NCBI GenBank assembly: GCA_025362795.1 | Contig: JANYFE010000052.1 | Coordinates: forward strand, 1 to 32,744 | DNA: 32,744 bases | DNA from: Rhodobacterales bacterium | GTDB taxonomy: Bacteria > Pseudomonadota > Alphaproteobacteria > Rhodobacterales > Rhodobacteraceae | Direction: 5' to 3' | Part shown: piece by piece, positions 1 to 7,455 of the stretch | How positions within the stretch are numbered: the first letter of the stretch is position 1 | Layout: each line of letters opens with the position of its first letter | Made by a program: the position numbers and the translations under genes | The notes under the pieces: generated by a model | Seen by the model: only the letters and a program-made list of their open reading frames with translations | What the model was told of the DNA's origin: nothing | Database searches by the model: none

Positions 1-131
1 CGAACTGAACGACGTGGCGCGACTGATGAACCAGCGCCCCCGAAAAACGCTCGGATGGAGAACGCCCGAGGAAGCCATGGCCGAGGAACTCGCGGCCTTC
101 AGATCAACCGTTGCACTTGAAATTTGAATCC
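1..131 (+). mobile_element. 3' end of an IS30-family insertion sequence
   Basis: The first ~130 bases hold the C-terminus of a transposase and a right terminal inverted repeat. The stop codon at 125-127 lies inside the sequence GTTGCACTTGAAATTTGAAT (110-129), which resembles IS30-family ends I know from alphaproteobacteria. The exact outer edge (about 129-132) is inferred, because no second end or target duplication is in view. The element runs off the left edge of the window and appears to have inserted into the gene that follows. Confidence 0.7.
2..127 (+). CDS. IS30-family transposase, C-terminal fragment (5' end outside window)
   Basis: Reading from base 2, 41 codons are open to TGA at 125-127. 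The peptide contains LMNQRPRKTLGWRTPEEAM, the characteristic C-terminal signature of the DDE transposase of IS30 elements, which excise and insert the element. Only the last ~40 residues of an expected 320-340 are present, so the catalytic residues lie outside the window. The stop codon overlaps the terminal inverted repeat. Family assignment is from this motif alone but the motif is distinctive. Confidence 0.8.
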   Translation, partial: ELNDVARLMNQRPRKTLGWRTPEEAMAEELAAFRSTVALEI

Positions 132-494
132 AAGGTGCTCGTGCGCTTGCCCTATGAAGTTACCAACAGAGATTGGCTAAGACTGGGTAAACGCAACAAC
201 CCTGACTGGCATATGCTGGAGAAACATTGGGAAATTCCTAAAGCATGGTTCAACGATGTCGTGGAAAGAGGGATAGAAAAATTTGGGGCTGTCTACGTGA
301 TCCAACCATTTCGTGAGCAGGAGAAGTGTTCGCCCGCTTGCCAAAATGCCTTGGGTCACGAGTGCCAATGCTCCTGTATGGGTGCACATCATGGAGCAGG
401 AAACGACGGAAGCTGGTTTGAAGTGTCTGAAGCATTTTCAACCCGTTGGGGCAATCTTCATCTTGCCGCACGGTTGATGACGCGCACAAAATAG
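111..494 (+). CDS. Cys-rich conserved hypothetical protein, 5' end replaced by IS30
   Basis: This is an open frame of 127 codons if read from TTG at 111, but that start lies inside the IS30 terminal repeat. The native N-terminus is therefore probably lost and the true coding remnant begins near base 132. The body looks like a real protein: a VRLPYEVTNRDWLRLGKR stretch and an aromatic-rich middle (YVIQPFREQEK) lead into a compact cysteine cluster, CSPACQNALGHECQCSCMG, with C73, C77, C85, C87 and C89 and histidines just after. This suggests a metal-binding knuckle. I recall similar uncharacterised proteins with the C-x-PAC / ECxCSCMGxxHG pattern, but no function. Codon usage is less GC-biased than in the downstream genes, which suggests acquired DNA. 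Whether it is expressed from within the IS is unknown. Confidence 0.55.
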   Translation: MHLKFESKVLVRLPYEVTNRDWLRLGKRNNPDWHMLEKHWEIPKAWFNDVVERGIEKFGAVYVIQPFREQEKCSPACQNALGHECQCSCMGAHHGAGNDGSWFEVSEAFSTRWGNLHLAARLMTRTK

Positions 495-732
495 CTCTGG
501 GCTGTGCTTTCGGCCACCTCAAAATCGGAGCAAAAGCAAAGTGCGCGGGTGGATCGTCAAAAGCACCATGTAGGGTATGCATTTATCACGCATCATTTCT
601 ACCACCTATCCGTGCAATGGCGATCAATAAATGCGGACCTGATCTGCCCGATCAACACTTGGTGTCGGACAAAATGATAGCTTTTTATTTATTTTCAACC
701 TCTTACCCGCCATTTCACGCGTGCAACGCCCC
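495..732. other. Non-coding gap between Cys-rich fragment and carnitine-type operon
   Basis: These 238 bases lie between the IS-truncated gene and the 3' end of the hydratase gene. The stretch is comparatively AT-rich, especially around 675-705. I see no convincing hairpin terminator for the minus-strand operon, no tRNA, and no protein with family-like features. The ORF of about 115 codons crossing it has none of the hallmarks of a gene. Confidence 0.5.
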
Positions 733-1530
733 TCACTTCCCCTTCCACACGGGGTCGCGCTTCTCCGCAAAGGCCCGCGCCCCTTCCAGCTGATCTTCGC
801 TGGAATACAGCTTGTCCACCGTCGGCATCAGCCGCTTGGAAACCCTGTTCAGGGCATCCTGAAACCGCATGTTCTCCGCTTCCCGCACCACTTCCTTGAT
901 CGCGGCATAAACCAGCGGCGGCCCCGATTCCAACAGCCGCGCCAGATCCCAGGCCTTGCCCAGCAACTCCGCAGGCGCGCAAATCTCCTTCACAATCCCC
1001 CAGCGCAACGCCTCCTCTGCGTCAAACCAGCGCCCGGTCAGCAGCAGATCCATTGCCACATGATAAGGAATCCGCTTGGGCAGCCGGATCGACGCCGCAT
1101 CTGCGACCGTCCCTGACCTGATCTCCGGCAAGGCAAAGGTCGCATTCGACGAACACAGGATCAGATCGGCACTCAGCGCGAGTTCCAGCCCGCCGCCACA
1201 GCAGATCCCGTTCACTGCCGCAATGACCGGCTTGTTCAGGTTCGGCAATTCCTGCAACCCGCCAAAGCCGCCAACGCCATAGTCGCCGTCCACCGCATCG
1301 CCACCCGCCGCCGCCTTCAGATCCCAGCCCGGGCAAAAGAATTTTTCGCCCTGCGCCCGCAGGATGCAGACGCGCAGCGAGTCATCATCGCGGAAATCGC
1401 GGAACGCCAGTCCCATCACCCGGCTGGTTTTCAGACTGATCGCATTCGCCTTGGGCGCGTCCAGCGTCACCTCAAGAACAGCACCTTCGCGCCGGGTCTT
1501 CACTGGCCCCTCGGTCCGCATTTCCATCAT
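733..1530 (-). CDS. Enoyl-CoA hydratase/isomerase family protein (CaiD-like, predicted crotonobetainyl-CoA hydratase)
   Basis: This is a crotonase-fold enzyme of 265 residues, a normal length for the family. The oxyanion-hole segments are FCPGWDL (about 65-71) and CCGGGLELAL (about 111-119). Both catalytic glutamates of true hydratases are present, Glu116 in GGGLEL and Glu136 in LPEI, with the usual spacing of 20. It therefore probably hydrates a 2-enoyl-CoA to a 3-hydroxyacyl-CoA in the cytosol. As the last gene of a five-gene carnitine-type operon, the likely reaction is crotonobetainyl-CoA to carnitinyl-CoA, as in E. coli CaiD. This substrate is inferred from context. Its ATG overlaps the stop of the upstream ligase gene (ATGATGG), with a GGAGG five bases before the start, so translation is coupled. 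A general fatty-acid hydratase is the alternative. Confidence 0.88.
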   Translation of the reverse strand: MMEMRTEGPVKTRREGAVLEVTLDAPKANAISLKTSRVMGLAFRDFRDDDSLRVCILRAQGEKFFCPGWDLKAAAGGDAVDGDYGVGGFGGLQELPNLNKPVIAAVNGICCGGGLELALSADLILCSSNATFALPEIRSGTVADAASIRLPKRIPYHVAMDLLLTGRWFDAEEALRWGIVKEICAPAELLGKAWDLARLLESGPPLVYAAIKEVVREAENMRFQDALNRVSKRLMPTVDKLYSSEDQLEGARAFAEKRDPVWKGK

Positions 1531-3515
1531 TCCGCCCTCCTGATCAAAGCATCCACCGCCACCGCACCCTGCGCCCTGACCAGCACCGGATTGATCTCAA
1601 TTTCTTCAAGCGAAACGTCCGACATCATCAGATCGCCAAGCTTCACCGCCATCGCCGCCACCGCCGCCATATCGGCCTTCGCACGCCCGCGATACCCATC
1701 CAGCAAAGGCCACAGCCTGAGCCGCCGCAGCGCCACCAGCACCTCATCCGCTGTGACAGGCAGGATCAAAGTCACCGTGTCCGCCAGAACCTCCGCCGTC
1801 ACACCCCCCATGCCCAAGGTCAGCGACACCCCGTAAACCGGATCGCGCCGCAGGCCGATCAGAACCTCACCGACCGCCCCCGTCACCATCTCTTCAACGA
1901 GATAACCCGTGGCCCCAGCCATCTCTGCCTGACCGTCCAGCGACGACAGCCCCAGCCTGACCGCCCCCGCCTCGGTCTTGTGCGCAAACCCCAACCCCTT
2001 CAAAGCGTAGGGCGGGGTTAACCCCGCCACCGACAACGCATCCAGCGACGCCCCCGACACCCCCTTCGGCACCGCAACTCCGGCCTCCGCCAACAGCCCC
2101 TTTGCCGCCGCCTCCGACAGCATCACCGTCCCCCGCTCGCCCACCACAGCCACCGGTCGCCACCCCGCAACCCCCGCCGCCATCTGCGCCGCCTTGATCG
2201 CCGCCAGCCCGGTTTCCAACCCCAGCAAGGCACAAACTCCCTGCCCCATCATCGCCGCCACCCGCGCCTCGCCAAAGTTCTCGACCATCGAGGCGACCGG
2301 AAAGGCGATCTTCCCCGTCACCCGCTGCGCCGCCACGATCGCGTCCAAGGCCGGCTGATACGAGGCATCCGAACAGCGATCGGTGCGCGGCGTGTCGATG
2401 ATGTAGATGCCAGCGTCATAAGCCTCCAGCATCGCGGTAAAGACTTCGGTGGTCTTCGGCCCGTCCCCCCAGATGAACGTGTGATAGTCCAACGGGTTGG
2501 CGATGGTCGGAATAGACCCCAGCACGTTGAACAGCCGGTCATGCGTCGCCTGCGGCACCGGGGGAAATTCAATCCCCAACGGTGCGGCCATGTCCGCGAC
2601 CAACCCCGCCTCGCCGCCCGAACAGGACAGCGAACAAATCCTCCGCCCGATCTGCGGCCCGTGAACGTGGAAAATCTTCAGCGTCTCGACCAGTTCCGAC
2701 GGCGTATTGACCTCCGCCACCCCGATCTGCCGCAGGAACGCGGATGATGCCGCCCCGCCCCCCGCCAGCGAAGCGGTATGCGACGCCGCCGCCACCCGGC
2801 TCAACTCGGTCTTGCCCGATTTGATACAGACGACCCCCTTGCCCGCCGCCCGCGCCGCCTGCGCCAAGGCGGCAAAGCCCGCGGCATCATCAATCCCCTC
2901 AATGTACAGCCCCAGCGCCGTCACGCGGGAATCATCCAGCAATGCCCCCGCCAGGTCCGCCAGACCCACGACCGCCGCATTGCCCACACAGGCGACATAG
3001 GCCACCGGCAAGGCGCGCTTTTGCATGCCAAGGTTAATGACGATGTTGGAGGACTGACTGACCAGCGCCACGCCGCGGTCCACCCGCACCCCGCCGTGCT
3101 GATCGGGCCAAAGCAGAGCGCCATCCAGATAGTTGATCACCCCATAGCAATTCGGCCCCAGAATCGGCATGTCCCCCGCCGCCGCCACCAACCGGGCCTG
3201 CAGTTCCGGCTCGCCCGACTCGGTCCAGCCAGAGGCGAAACAGACCGCCCCCCCCGCGCCCAGCGCCGCCAGTTCGCGCACCACATCAATCGTGGCATGC
3301 CGGTTGACCCCAATGAAGGTCGCATCCGGCACCCCCGGCAAATCGGCAAGCGTCGGATAGGCCTTCAACCCACCAATCTCGCTGCGGCTCGGATGCACCG
3401 GCCAGACCGGCCCGGCAAAGCCCATCTTGTGACATTGCTCGATCACATTCAGCGCCCAGCCTGCGCCCAGAACGGCAATGCTTCTGGGCCGCAACAGCCT
3501 GTTGAGGTCTTTCAA
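1527..3515 (-). CDS. NDP-forming acyl-CoA ligase (acetate--CoA ligase family), predicted to activate gamma-butyrobetaine/crotonobetaine/carnitine
   Basis: This is a single-chain ADP-forming acyl-CoA synthetase of 662 residues with both halves fused. The N-terminal CoA-binding domain starts RSIAVLGAG (11-19). The ligase region has GPNCYG (120-125) and SHTASLAG, whose His246 is the family's phospho-histidine. The C-terminal ATP-grasp domain covers roughly 450-660. The frame opens further upstream (to 3605), but I chose TTG at 3513-3515: GGAGG sits six bases before it and the conserved sequence begins right there (KDLNRLLRPRSIAVLGAG). The family makes an acyl-CoA from acid, CoA and ATP with release of ADP and phosphate. 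Next to CaiA- and CaiD-like genes it could replace the AMP-forming CaiC-type ligase. The substrate is inferred. A non-coding gap of 302 bases separates it from the preceding operon genes. Confidence 0.85.
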   Translation of the reverse strand: MKDLNRLLRPRSIAVLGAGWALNVIEQCHKMGFAGPVWPVHPSRSEIGGLKAYPTLADLPGVPDATFIGVNRHATIDVVRELAALGAGGAVCFASGWTESGEPELQARLVAAAGDMPILGPNCYGVINYLDGALLWPDQHGGVRVDRGVALVSQSSNIVINLGMQKRALPVAYVACVGNAAVVGLADLAGALLDDSRVTALGLYIEGIDDAAGFAALAQAARAAGKGVVCIKSGKTELSRVAAASHTASLAGGGAASSAFLRQIGVAEVNTPSELVETLKIFHVHGPQIGRRICSLSCSGGEAGLVADMAAPLGIEFPPVPQATHDRLFNVLGSIPTIANPLDYHTFIWGDGPKTTEVFTAMLEAYDAGIYIIDTPRTDRCSDASYQPALDAIVAAQRVTGKIAFPVASMVENFGEARVAAMMGQGVCALLGLETGLAAIKAAQMAAGVAGWRPVAVVGERGTVMLSEAAAKGLLAEAGVAVPKGVSGASLDALSVAGLTPPYALKGLGFAHKTEAGAVRLGLSSLDGQAEMAGATGYLVEEMVTGAVGEVLIGLRRDPVYGVSLTLGMGGVTAEVLADTVTLILPVTADEVLVALRRLRLWPLLDGYRGRAKADMAAVAAMAVKLGDLMMSDVSLEEIEINPVLVRAQGAVAVDALIRRAE

Positions 3516-3562
3516 TTGCGACCTCCGGTCATGAGGCCAGCGCCGGGGGCTGTCTGCCCCCC

Positions 3563-3603
3563 GCGTCCATCGGTTCTCGGACCGATGGCGCACCGATGGA
3601 CGC
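3563..3603. repeat. Nested inverted repeat with two competing stems
   Basis: GCGTCCATCGGT (3563-3574) pairs perfectly with ACCGATGGACGC (3592-3603). Its inner part CCATCGGT (3567-3574) can instead pair with ACCGATGG (3581-3588) around a six-base loop. The two stems are mutually exclusive. No U-run follows on either strand, so a simple terminator role is not obvious. Confidence 0.7.
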
Positions 3604-3610
3604 ACCCCGA

Positions 3611-3634
3611 GGATATTTGTGGACAGATGATGGG
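3611..3634 (+). repeat. Interspersed intergenic repeat, copy 1 (GGATATTT...GACAGATGATG)
   Basis: GGATATTTGTGGACAGATGA, continuing TGGG, matches two other copies in this window (3753-3776 and 8521-8543, both minus orientation) with one to three mismatches. Copies lie beside GC-rich hairpins and outside genes. Similar sequences are common between genes in Rhodobacterales as I recall, but I cannot count them here. Confidence 0.6.
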
Positions 3635-3752
3635 GGGGAACAGGCTCCCTGCCCCGACGAGTGAGCGAGGCAGGGTATCACCCGTCACCGTCATCGGGAT
3701 CCCTCCCTGTCCGGCTTTTTCAGTCTGGCGAATCAAAGTTAACATCCCGTTA

Positions 3753-3776
3753 CCATCATCTGTCTCTAAATATCCC
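3753..3776 (-). repeat. Interspersed intergenic repeat, copy 2
   Basis: On the minus strand this reads GGGATATTTAGAGACAGATG then ATGG, and it follows the GC hairpin downstream of the acyl-CoA dehydrogenase gene. About 20 of 23 bases match copy 1. Confidence 0.6.
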
Positions 3777-3785
3777 ACGGGGGGT

Positions 3786-3808
3786 CCGGGGGGTGTGAAA
3801 CCCCCCGG
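3786..3808 (-). terminator. GC hairpin downstream of the acyl-CoA dehydrogenase gene
   Basis: CCGGGGGG (3786-3793) pairs with CCCCCCGG (3801-3808) around a seven-base loop, nine bases past the stop codon at 3818-3820. There is no clear U-run, so it may be an imperfect terminator, a processing stem or an mRNA-stabilising hairpin. Confidence 0.45.
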
Positions 3809-3817
3809 CTCTTTGGG

Positions 3818-4981
3818 TCACGCCCCCAAGGGCCGCAGCAATTCGCGGCTGATGATATGCCGCTGAATCTCGCTCGTCCCTTCCCAGATCCGCTCGACCC
3901 TTGCGTCGCGCCAGATCCGTTCCAGCGGCAATTCGTCCATCAGCCCCATGCCGCCGTGAATCTGGATCGCCTCATCCGCGACCATCGCCAGCATTTCGGT
4001 CGCCTTCAGCTTGGCCATCGACATATCGGCTTCCGTCACAGTGCCCGCGTCATACTTCCACGCCGCCTCCCGCGTCAGCAGTTCCGCTGCCTTCAACTCC
4101 ATCGCCATATCGGCCAGCTTGAAGGATATCCCCTGAAACTTGCCGATCTGCTGGCCGAACTGCTTGCGCTCCGCCGCGTAACTCAACGCATGCCCCAAAG
4201 CCCGCTCCGCCCGGCCCAGACAGGTTGACGCAACCTGCAACCGGGTTGCGCCCAGCCAAGAATTCGCCACCTCGAATCCTTTGTGAACCTCGCCCAATAT
4301 CTGCCGCTTGTTCAACCGGCAGTCGTCGAATTCCAGCACCGAATTGGTGTAACCGCGGTGCGACACGTTGCGATACCCGTCGCGCACCGTGAAACCCTTG
4401 GTGCCCTTGTCCACGAAAAACGCCGTGATCTTCTTCTTCGGCCCGCGCGGTGTGGCCTCTTCCCCGCTGGCCACAAAGACAACGGCAAAGCCCGCGATAT
4501 CGGCATGGCTGATGAAATGCTTGGTGCCGTTCAGCACCCAGTCATCGCCGTCTTGCCGTGCCGACGCCTTCATGCCGCGCAAATCCGACCCCGCACCGGG
4601 TTCCGTCATCGCCATGCAATCCCAGGTTTCCCCCCGGATGCAGGGTATCAGATATTGTTCGCGCTGTTCGGCATTGCCCGCCAGCAAGATGTTCGACGGC
4701 CGCGCCACGCAGGTCCAGTGCAGCGCGTAATTCGCCCGCCCCAGCTCCTTTTCATACAACAGCCACGACAGTGTATCCAACCCGGCCCCACCAACCTCCA
4801 CCGGCATGTTGGCCGCATAAAGCCCCGCCGCCATGGCCTTCTTCTGGATCTCGCGGATCAGTTCCAGCGGCAGATGCCCGGTCCGTTCCACCATAGCCTC
4901 GTGCGGATACAGTTCCGCCTCGACAAACGCCCGGGTAGTCTCGACGATCATCGCCTGTTCTTCGCTCAAGCCGAAATCCAT
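3818..4981 (-). CDS. Acyl-CoA dehydrogenase (CaiA-like; predicted gamma-butyrobetainyl-CoA dehydrogenase)
   Basis: This is an FAD-dependent acyl-CoA dehydrogenase of 387 residues, the standard family length. The flavin/substrate segment MAMTEPGAGSD is present (about 124-134). The C-terminal catalytic base is Glu367 in RIWEGTSEIQR, the position used by medium-chain type enzymes. The frame extends 37 codons upstream, but the ATG at 4979-4981 has AAGGAGG before it and starts the canonical MDFGLSEEQ. That ATG overlaps the stop of the dehydrogenase-thioesterase gene by one base (TGATG), so the two are translationally coupled. In context it probably oxidises gamma-butyrobetainyl-CoA to crotonobetainyl-CoA, passing electrons to ETF. 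This substrate is inferred; the family call is secure. Confidence 0.88.
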   Translation of the reverse strand: MDFGLSEEQAMIVETTRAFVEAELYPHEAMVERTGHLPLELIREIQKKAMAAGLYAANMPVEVGGAGLDTLSWLLYEKELGRANYALHWTCVARPSNILLAGNAEQREQYLIPCIRGETWDCMAMTEPGAGSDLRGMKASARQDGDDWVLNGTKHFISHADIAGFAVVFVASGEEATPRGPKKKITAFFVDKGTKGFTVRDGYRNVSHRGYTNSVLEFDDCRLNKRQILGEVHKGFEVANSWLGATRLQVASTCLGRAERALGHALSYAAERKQFGQQIGKFQGISFKLADMAMELKAAELLTREAAWKYDAGTVTEADMSMAKLKATEMLAMVADEAIQIHGGMGLMDELPLERIWRDARVERIWEGTSEIQRHIISRELLRPLGA

Positions 4982-6435
4982 CACGCCCTCCTTTGCCCGG
5001 TGAACCGGCCCGCCGCCTCGGGCTTCGGCAAAGCCGCATGTGCCACCGCTATCGGCCCCAGCTTCGCCAGAACCTCCGGTGCCGCCGCACAAGCCTTCCC
5101 CGCCTTCATGTCAACATGCAGGCACATCTGCTCCACCGTCGCCACCGGCACCCCGTCCTTGAGGATGCGCACAAACGTGTGCAAACGCTTTTCATCCGAC
5201 GCCAGCACCTGCAACGTGCCGGTCAAACGGTCCCCCAGCTTGGCCTCGCCCAGATGCAGGATATGCGTCTCGGCGGTGTAATAGCTGTGCCCCGCCGCGA
5301 CATACTCCATCCCCGCCCCGATCAGCCGCAGGAAGGCGTCGCAAGTCTCGGACGCCGCAAACAGATAGCGGCTTTCGGTCATGTGGCCGTTGTAATCAAT
5401 CCACCCCGGCAGCACCTGCATCTGCGCCAGCACCAGGGGCGCACCCGATGGCTCCACCTCAAACGCAGCCGCCCGCCGCGCATCATGCTCGCGCAGAACC
5501 TTCCCCGCACCCCAGTTCCGCTCTTTCAGACTGCGCAGGAACCCCACAAGGTTCTGGTCGCGAATACGCTCCAGTTCCCGAATGCCATACATGCCGCTTT
5601 GCGCATCAGACTGCGACGCCACCAGATCGACCAGGTCCTCGTTGAACTCCGGCACGTCCATCAGCTTGGTCCAAGGCCATTTCAGCGCCGGGCCAAACTG
5701 GGCCATGAAATGCCGCATCCCGGCCTCGCCACCCGCAATCCGGTAGGTTTCGAACAACCCCATCTGACCCCAGCGCAGGCCAAAGCCCATGCGGATCGCC
5801 TCGTCGATTTCTTCGGTCGTGGCCACACCATCGACCAGCATCCACAACGCCTCGCGCCACACCGCCTCCAGAAACCGGTTGCCGATGAACGCGTCAATCT
5901 CCTTGCGGATCACCAGCGGGAACATCCCGATGTCCTTCATGATCTGCACGGTCTTTTCCACCGTCTCGGCAGAGTTCGCAGGCGACCCCGAAACCTCTGA
6001 CAGTGGCAAAAGGTACACCGGGTTGAACGGATGGGCGACGATGATGTTATGGGGTGCCGCCGAGCCTTCCTGCAAATCGCTGGCCTTGAACCCCGACGTA
6101 GACGACCCGATCAGCACATCCGGATTGGCCTGCTGCAACTGCGCATAAATCTTCTTCTTCAACTCGATGCGCTCGGAAACGCTTTCCTGCACATATTCCG
6201 CCCCCTCGACCGCCTCGCCAATGGTGCCGTGAAAGGTCAATTTGCCCTCCGGCGGCATCGGCACATCGGAAAGCGCAGGCAAGGCCAGCCGTGCATTGCC
6301 CAACACCGCCGCAATCTTGCGCTCTGCCTCCGGATCAGGATCAAACACCCCCACATCCCAGCCGTTGAGCAAGAACCGCGCCGCCCAACCGCCACCAATA
6401 ACCCCGCCACCAATGATCGCTGCCTTGCGTGTCAT
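4981..6435 (-). CDS. lcdH: Carnitine 3-dehydrogenase fused to a hotdog thioesterase (betainyl-CoA thioesterase)
   Basis: This two-domain protein has 484 residues. Residues 1 to about 320 form a 3-hydroxyacyl-CoA-dehydrogenase-like unit with a Rossmann loop GGGVIGGG (9-16) and the catalytic-His segment HPFNP (135-139). This matches L-carnitine dehydrogenase, which makes 3-dehydrocarnitine with NAD+. Residues ~335-455 are a 4HBT-type hotdog domain with DYNGHM (347-352), the usual catalytic Asp motif. Such fusions are known in rhizobial carnitine degradation, where the thioesterase half releases glycine betaine from betainyl-CoA. The frame opens upstream to 6489, but the ATG at 6433-6435 precedes the Rossmann strand directly and has GAGGGAAA ahead of it. 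The upstream neighbour is the BKACE gene, which supplies betainyl-CoA. The function is well supported by fold and neighbourhood. Confidence 0.85.
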   Translation of the reverse strand: MTRKAAIIGGGVIGGGWAARFLLNGWDVGVFDPDPEAERKIAAVLGNARLALPALSDVPMPPEGKLTFHGTIGEAVEGAEYVQESVSERIELKKKIYAQLQQANPDVLIGSSTSGFKASDLQEGSAAPHNIIVAHPFNPVYLLPLSEVSGSPANSAETVEKTVQIMKDIGMFPLVIRKEIDAFIGNRFLEAVWREALWMLVDGVATTEEIDEAIRMGFGLRWGQMGLFETYRIAGGEAGMRHFMAQFGPALKWPWTKLMDVPEFNEDLVDLVASQSDAQSGMYGIRELERIRDQNLVGFLRSLKERNWGAGKVLREHDARRAAAFEVEPSGAPLVLAQMQVLPGWIDYNGHMTESRYLFAASETCDAFLRLIGAGMEYVAAGHSYYTAETHILHLGEAKLGDRLTGTLQVLASDEKRLHTFVRILKDGVPVATVEQMCLHVDMKAGKACAAAPEVLAKLGPIAVAHAALPKPEAAGRFTGQRRA

Positions 6436-6484
6436 GTCCGCTTTCCCTCGTCGTGGGACAGTCTCCTGCCCCCTTTCATTTTGG

Positions 6485-6506
6485 TTCAAATATCCCCGCC
6501 GGAGGC
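6485..6506 (-). repeat. Intergenic motif GCCTCCGGCGGGGATATTTGAA
   Basis: On the minus strand the gap between the BKACE and dehydrogenase genes carries GCCTCCGGCGGGGATATTTG then AA. A near-identical version (GCCTCCGGCGGGAGTATTTT) occurs at 10615-10640, also between two same-strand genes. Both share the GGR(A)TATTT core with the longer repeat at 3611, 3753 and 8521. Confidence 0.55.
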
Positions 6507-6540
6507 GCAGCGTTCCACCCGCGCTCTGGTGTGGCGTCTG

Positions 6541-7455
6541 TCACTTCCCCACCGGCGCCCGCTTCTCCAGCTGCAGCTTCGCCCGCACTTCGGCCGGGGT
6601 AATCACCCGCGCCCCCAGATTGCTGATGATCGTCACCGCCCTCTCCACCAGTTGCGCGTTGGTCGCAAGCACCCCCTTGTCCAGCCACAGATTATCCTCC
6701 AGCCCGACCCGCACATTGCCGCCCGCCAGAACCGAGGCCGCCACATAGGGCATTTCGTTACGCCCGAGCGCGAATGCCGACCAGAACCAGTGCTTCGGCA
6801 CGTTGTTGACCATCGCCATGAAGGTGTTCAGGTCATCCGGCGCGCCCCATGGCACGCCCATGCACAGTTGCACCAGCACCGGATCGGGGATGATCCCCTC
6901 ATCCGCCAGTGCTTTGGCCAGCCACAGATGCCCGGTATCAAACGCCTCGATCTCGATCCGCACACCCGATGCCACCATCCGCCGCGCCATGTCGCGCAGC
7001 ATCCCCGGCGTGTTGACCATCACATAATCGGCCTCGTTGAAGTTCATCGTACCGCAGTCGAGCGTGCAGATCTCCGGCCGGCATTCGACCACATGCGCCA
7101 CCCGTTCCTCCGCCCCCGCCATGTCAGACTTCGGCCCCATCTGACCCATCTTTTCGGTGCCATCAAACAGCAGATCGCCGCCCATCCCTGCCGTCAGGTT
7201 CAGCACAACATCCGTGCCCGAATCCCTGATCCGCTCCGTAACCTCACGGTACAGCGCCAGATCGCGCGAGGGCTTACCGGTTTCCGGATCGCGCACATGG
7301 CAATGCACCACCGCCGCCCCCGCCTTGGCCGCCGCAATCGCACTGTCCGCAATCTGCAAAGGGCTGCGCGGCACATGTGGGCTGCGGTCCTGCGTCCCCC
7401 CCGATCCCGTCACGGCACAAGTGATGAAAACTTCGCGGTTCATGGTCAACGGCAT
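6541..7455 (-). CDS. BKACE-family beta-keto acid cleavage enzyme (predicted 3-dehydrocarnitine:acetyl-CoA trimethylamine-acetyl transferase)
   Basis: This is a DUF849/BKACE protein of 304 residues, the family's normal size. The zinc-binding pair His51 and His53 is in VHCHVRDPETG, and the late acidic ligand is Glu253 in VGLEDN. These enzymes condense a beta-keto acid with acetyl-CoA and split it. For 3-dehydrocarnitine the products are betainyl-CoA and acetoacetate, as for Pseudomonas CdhB. Substrate choice here rests on the adjacent carnitine dehydrogenase-thioesterase and CdhR-like regulator. The ATG at 7453-7455 is chosen because GGAGG lies eight bases before it; an in-frame start 27 bases upstream (7482) would leave that site inside the gene. 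It is the first gene of the operon, divergent from the regulator. Confidence 0.85.
   Translation of the reverse strand: MPLTMNREVFITCAVTGSGGTQDRSPHVPRSPLQIADSAIAAAKAGAAVVHCHVRDPETGKPSRDLALYREVTERIRDSGTDVVLNLTAGMGGDLLFDGTEKMGQMGPKSDMAGAEERVAHVVECRPEICTLDCGTMNFNEADYVMVNTPGMLRDMARRMVASGVRIEIEAFDTGHLWLAKALADEGIIPDPVLVQLCMGVPWGAPDDLNTFMAMVNNVPKHWFWSAFALGRNEMPYVAASVLAGGNVRVGLEDNLWLDKGVLATNAQLVERAVTIISNLGARVITPAEVRAKLQLEKRAPVGK

Larger units (their letters stand above)
3516..3817. other. Structured intergenic region inside the catabolic operon
   Basis: This gap of 302 bases separates the acyl-CoA dehydrogenase gene from the ligase gene on the same strand. It holds no convincing gene. An 88-codon minus-strand frame ends out of phase at the ligase start and has no family-like features. 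The gap contains a GGGGGC/GCCCCC hairpin (3545-3562), a nested inverted repeat (3563-3603), two oppositely oriented copies of an interspersed GGATATTT repeat (3611-3634 and 3753-3776) and a GC hairpin just past the dehydrogenase stop (3786-3808). A separate promoter for the ligase-hydratase pair may lie here. Confidence 0.6.

Noticed and set aside
733-1530. Hydratase as a non-catalytic crotonase homologue
   Set aside because: Both catalytic glutamates (Glu116, Glu136) and the oxyanion segments are present.
3512-3778. Minus-strand 88-codon ORF before the ligase gene
   Set aside because: It crosses the inverted repeats and repeat copies, has no recognisable domain, and ends out of frame exactly at the ligase start.
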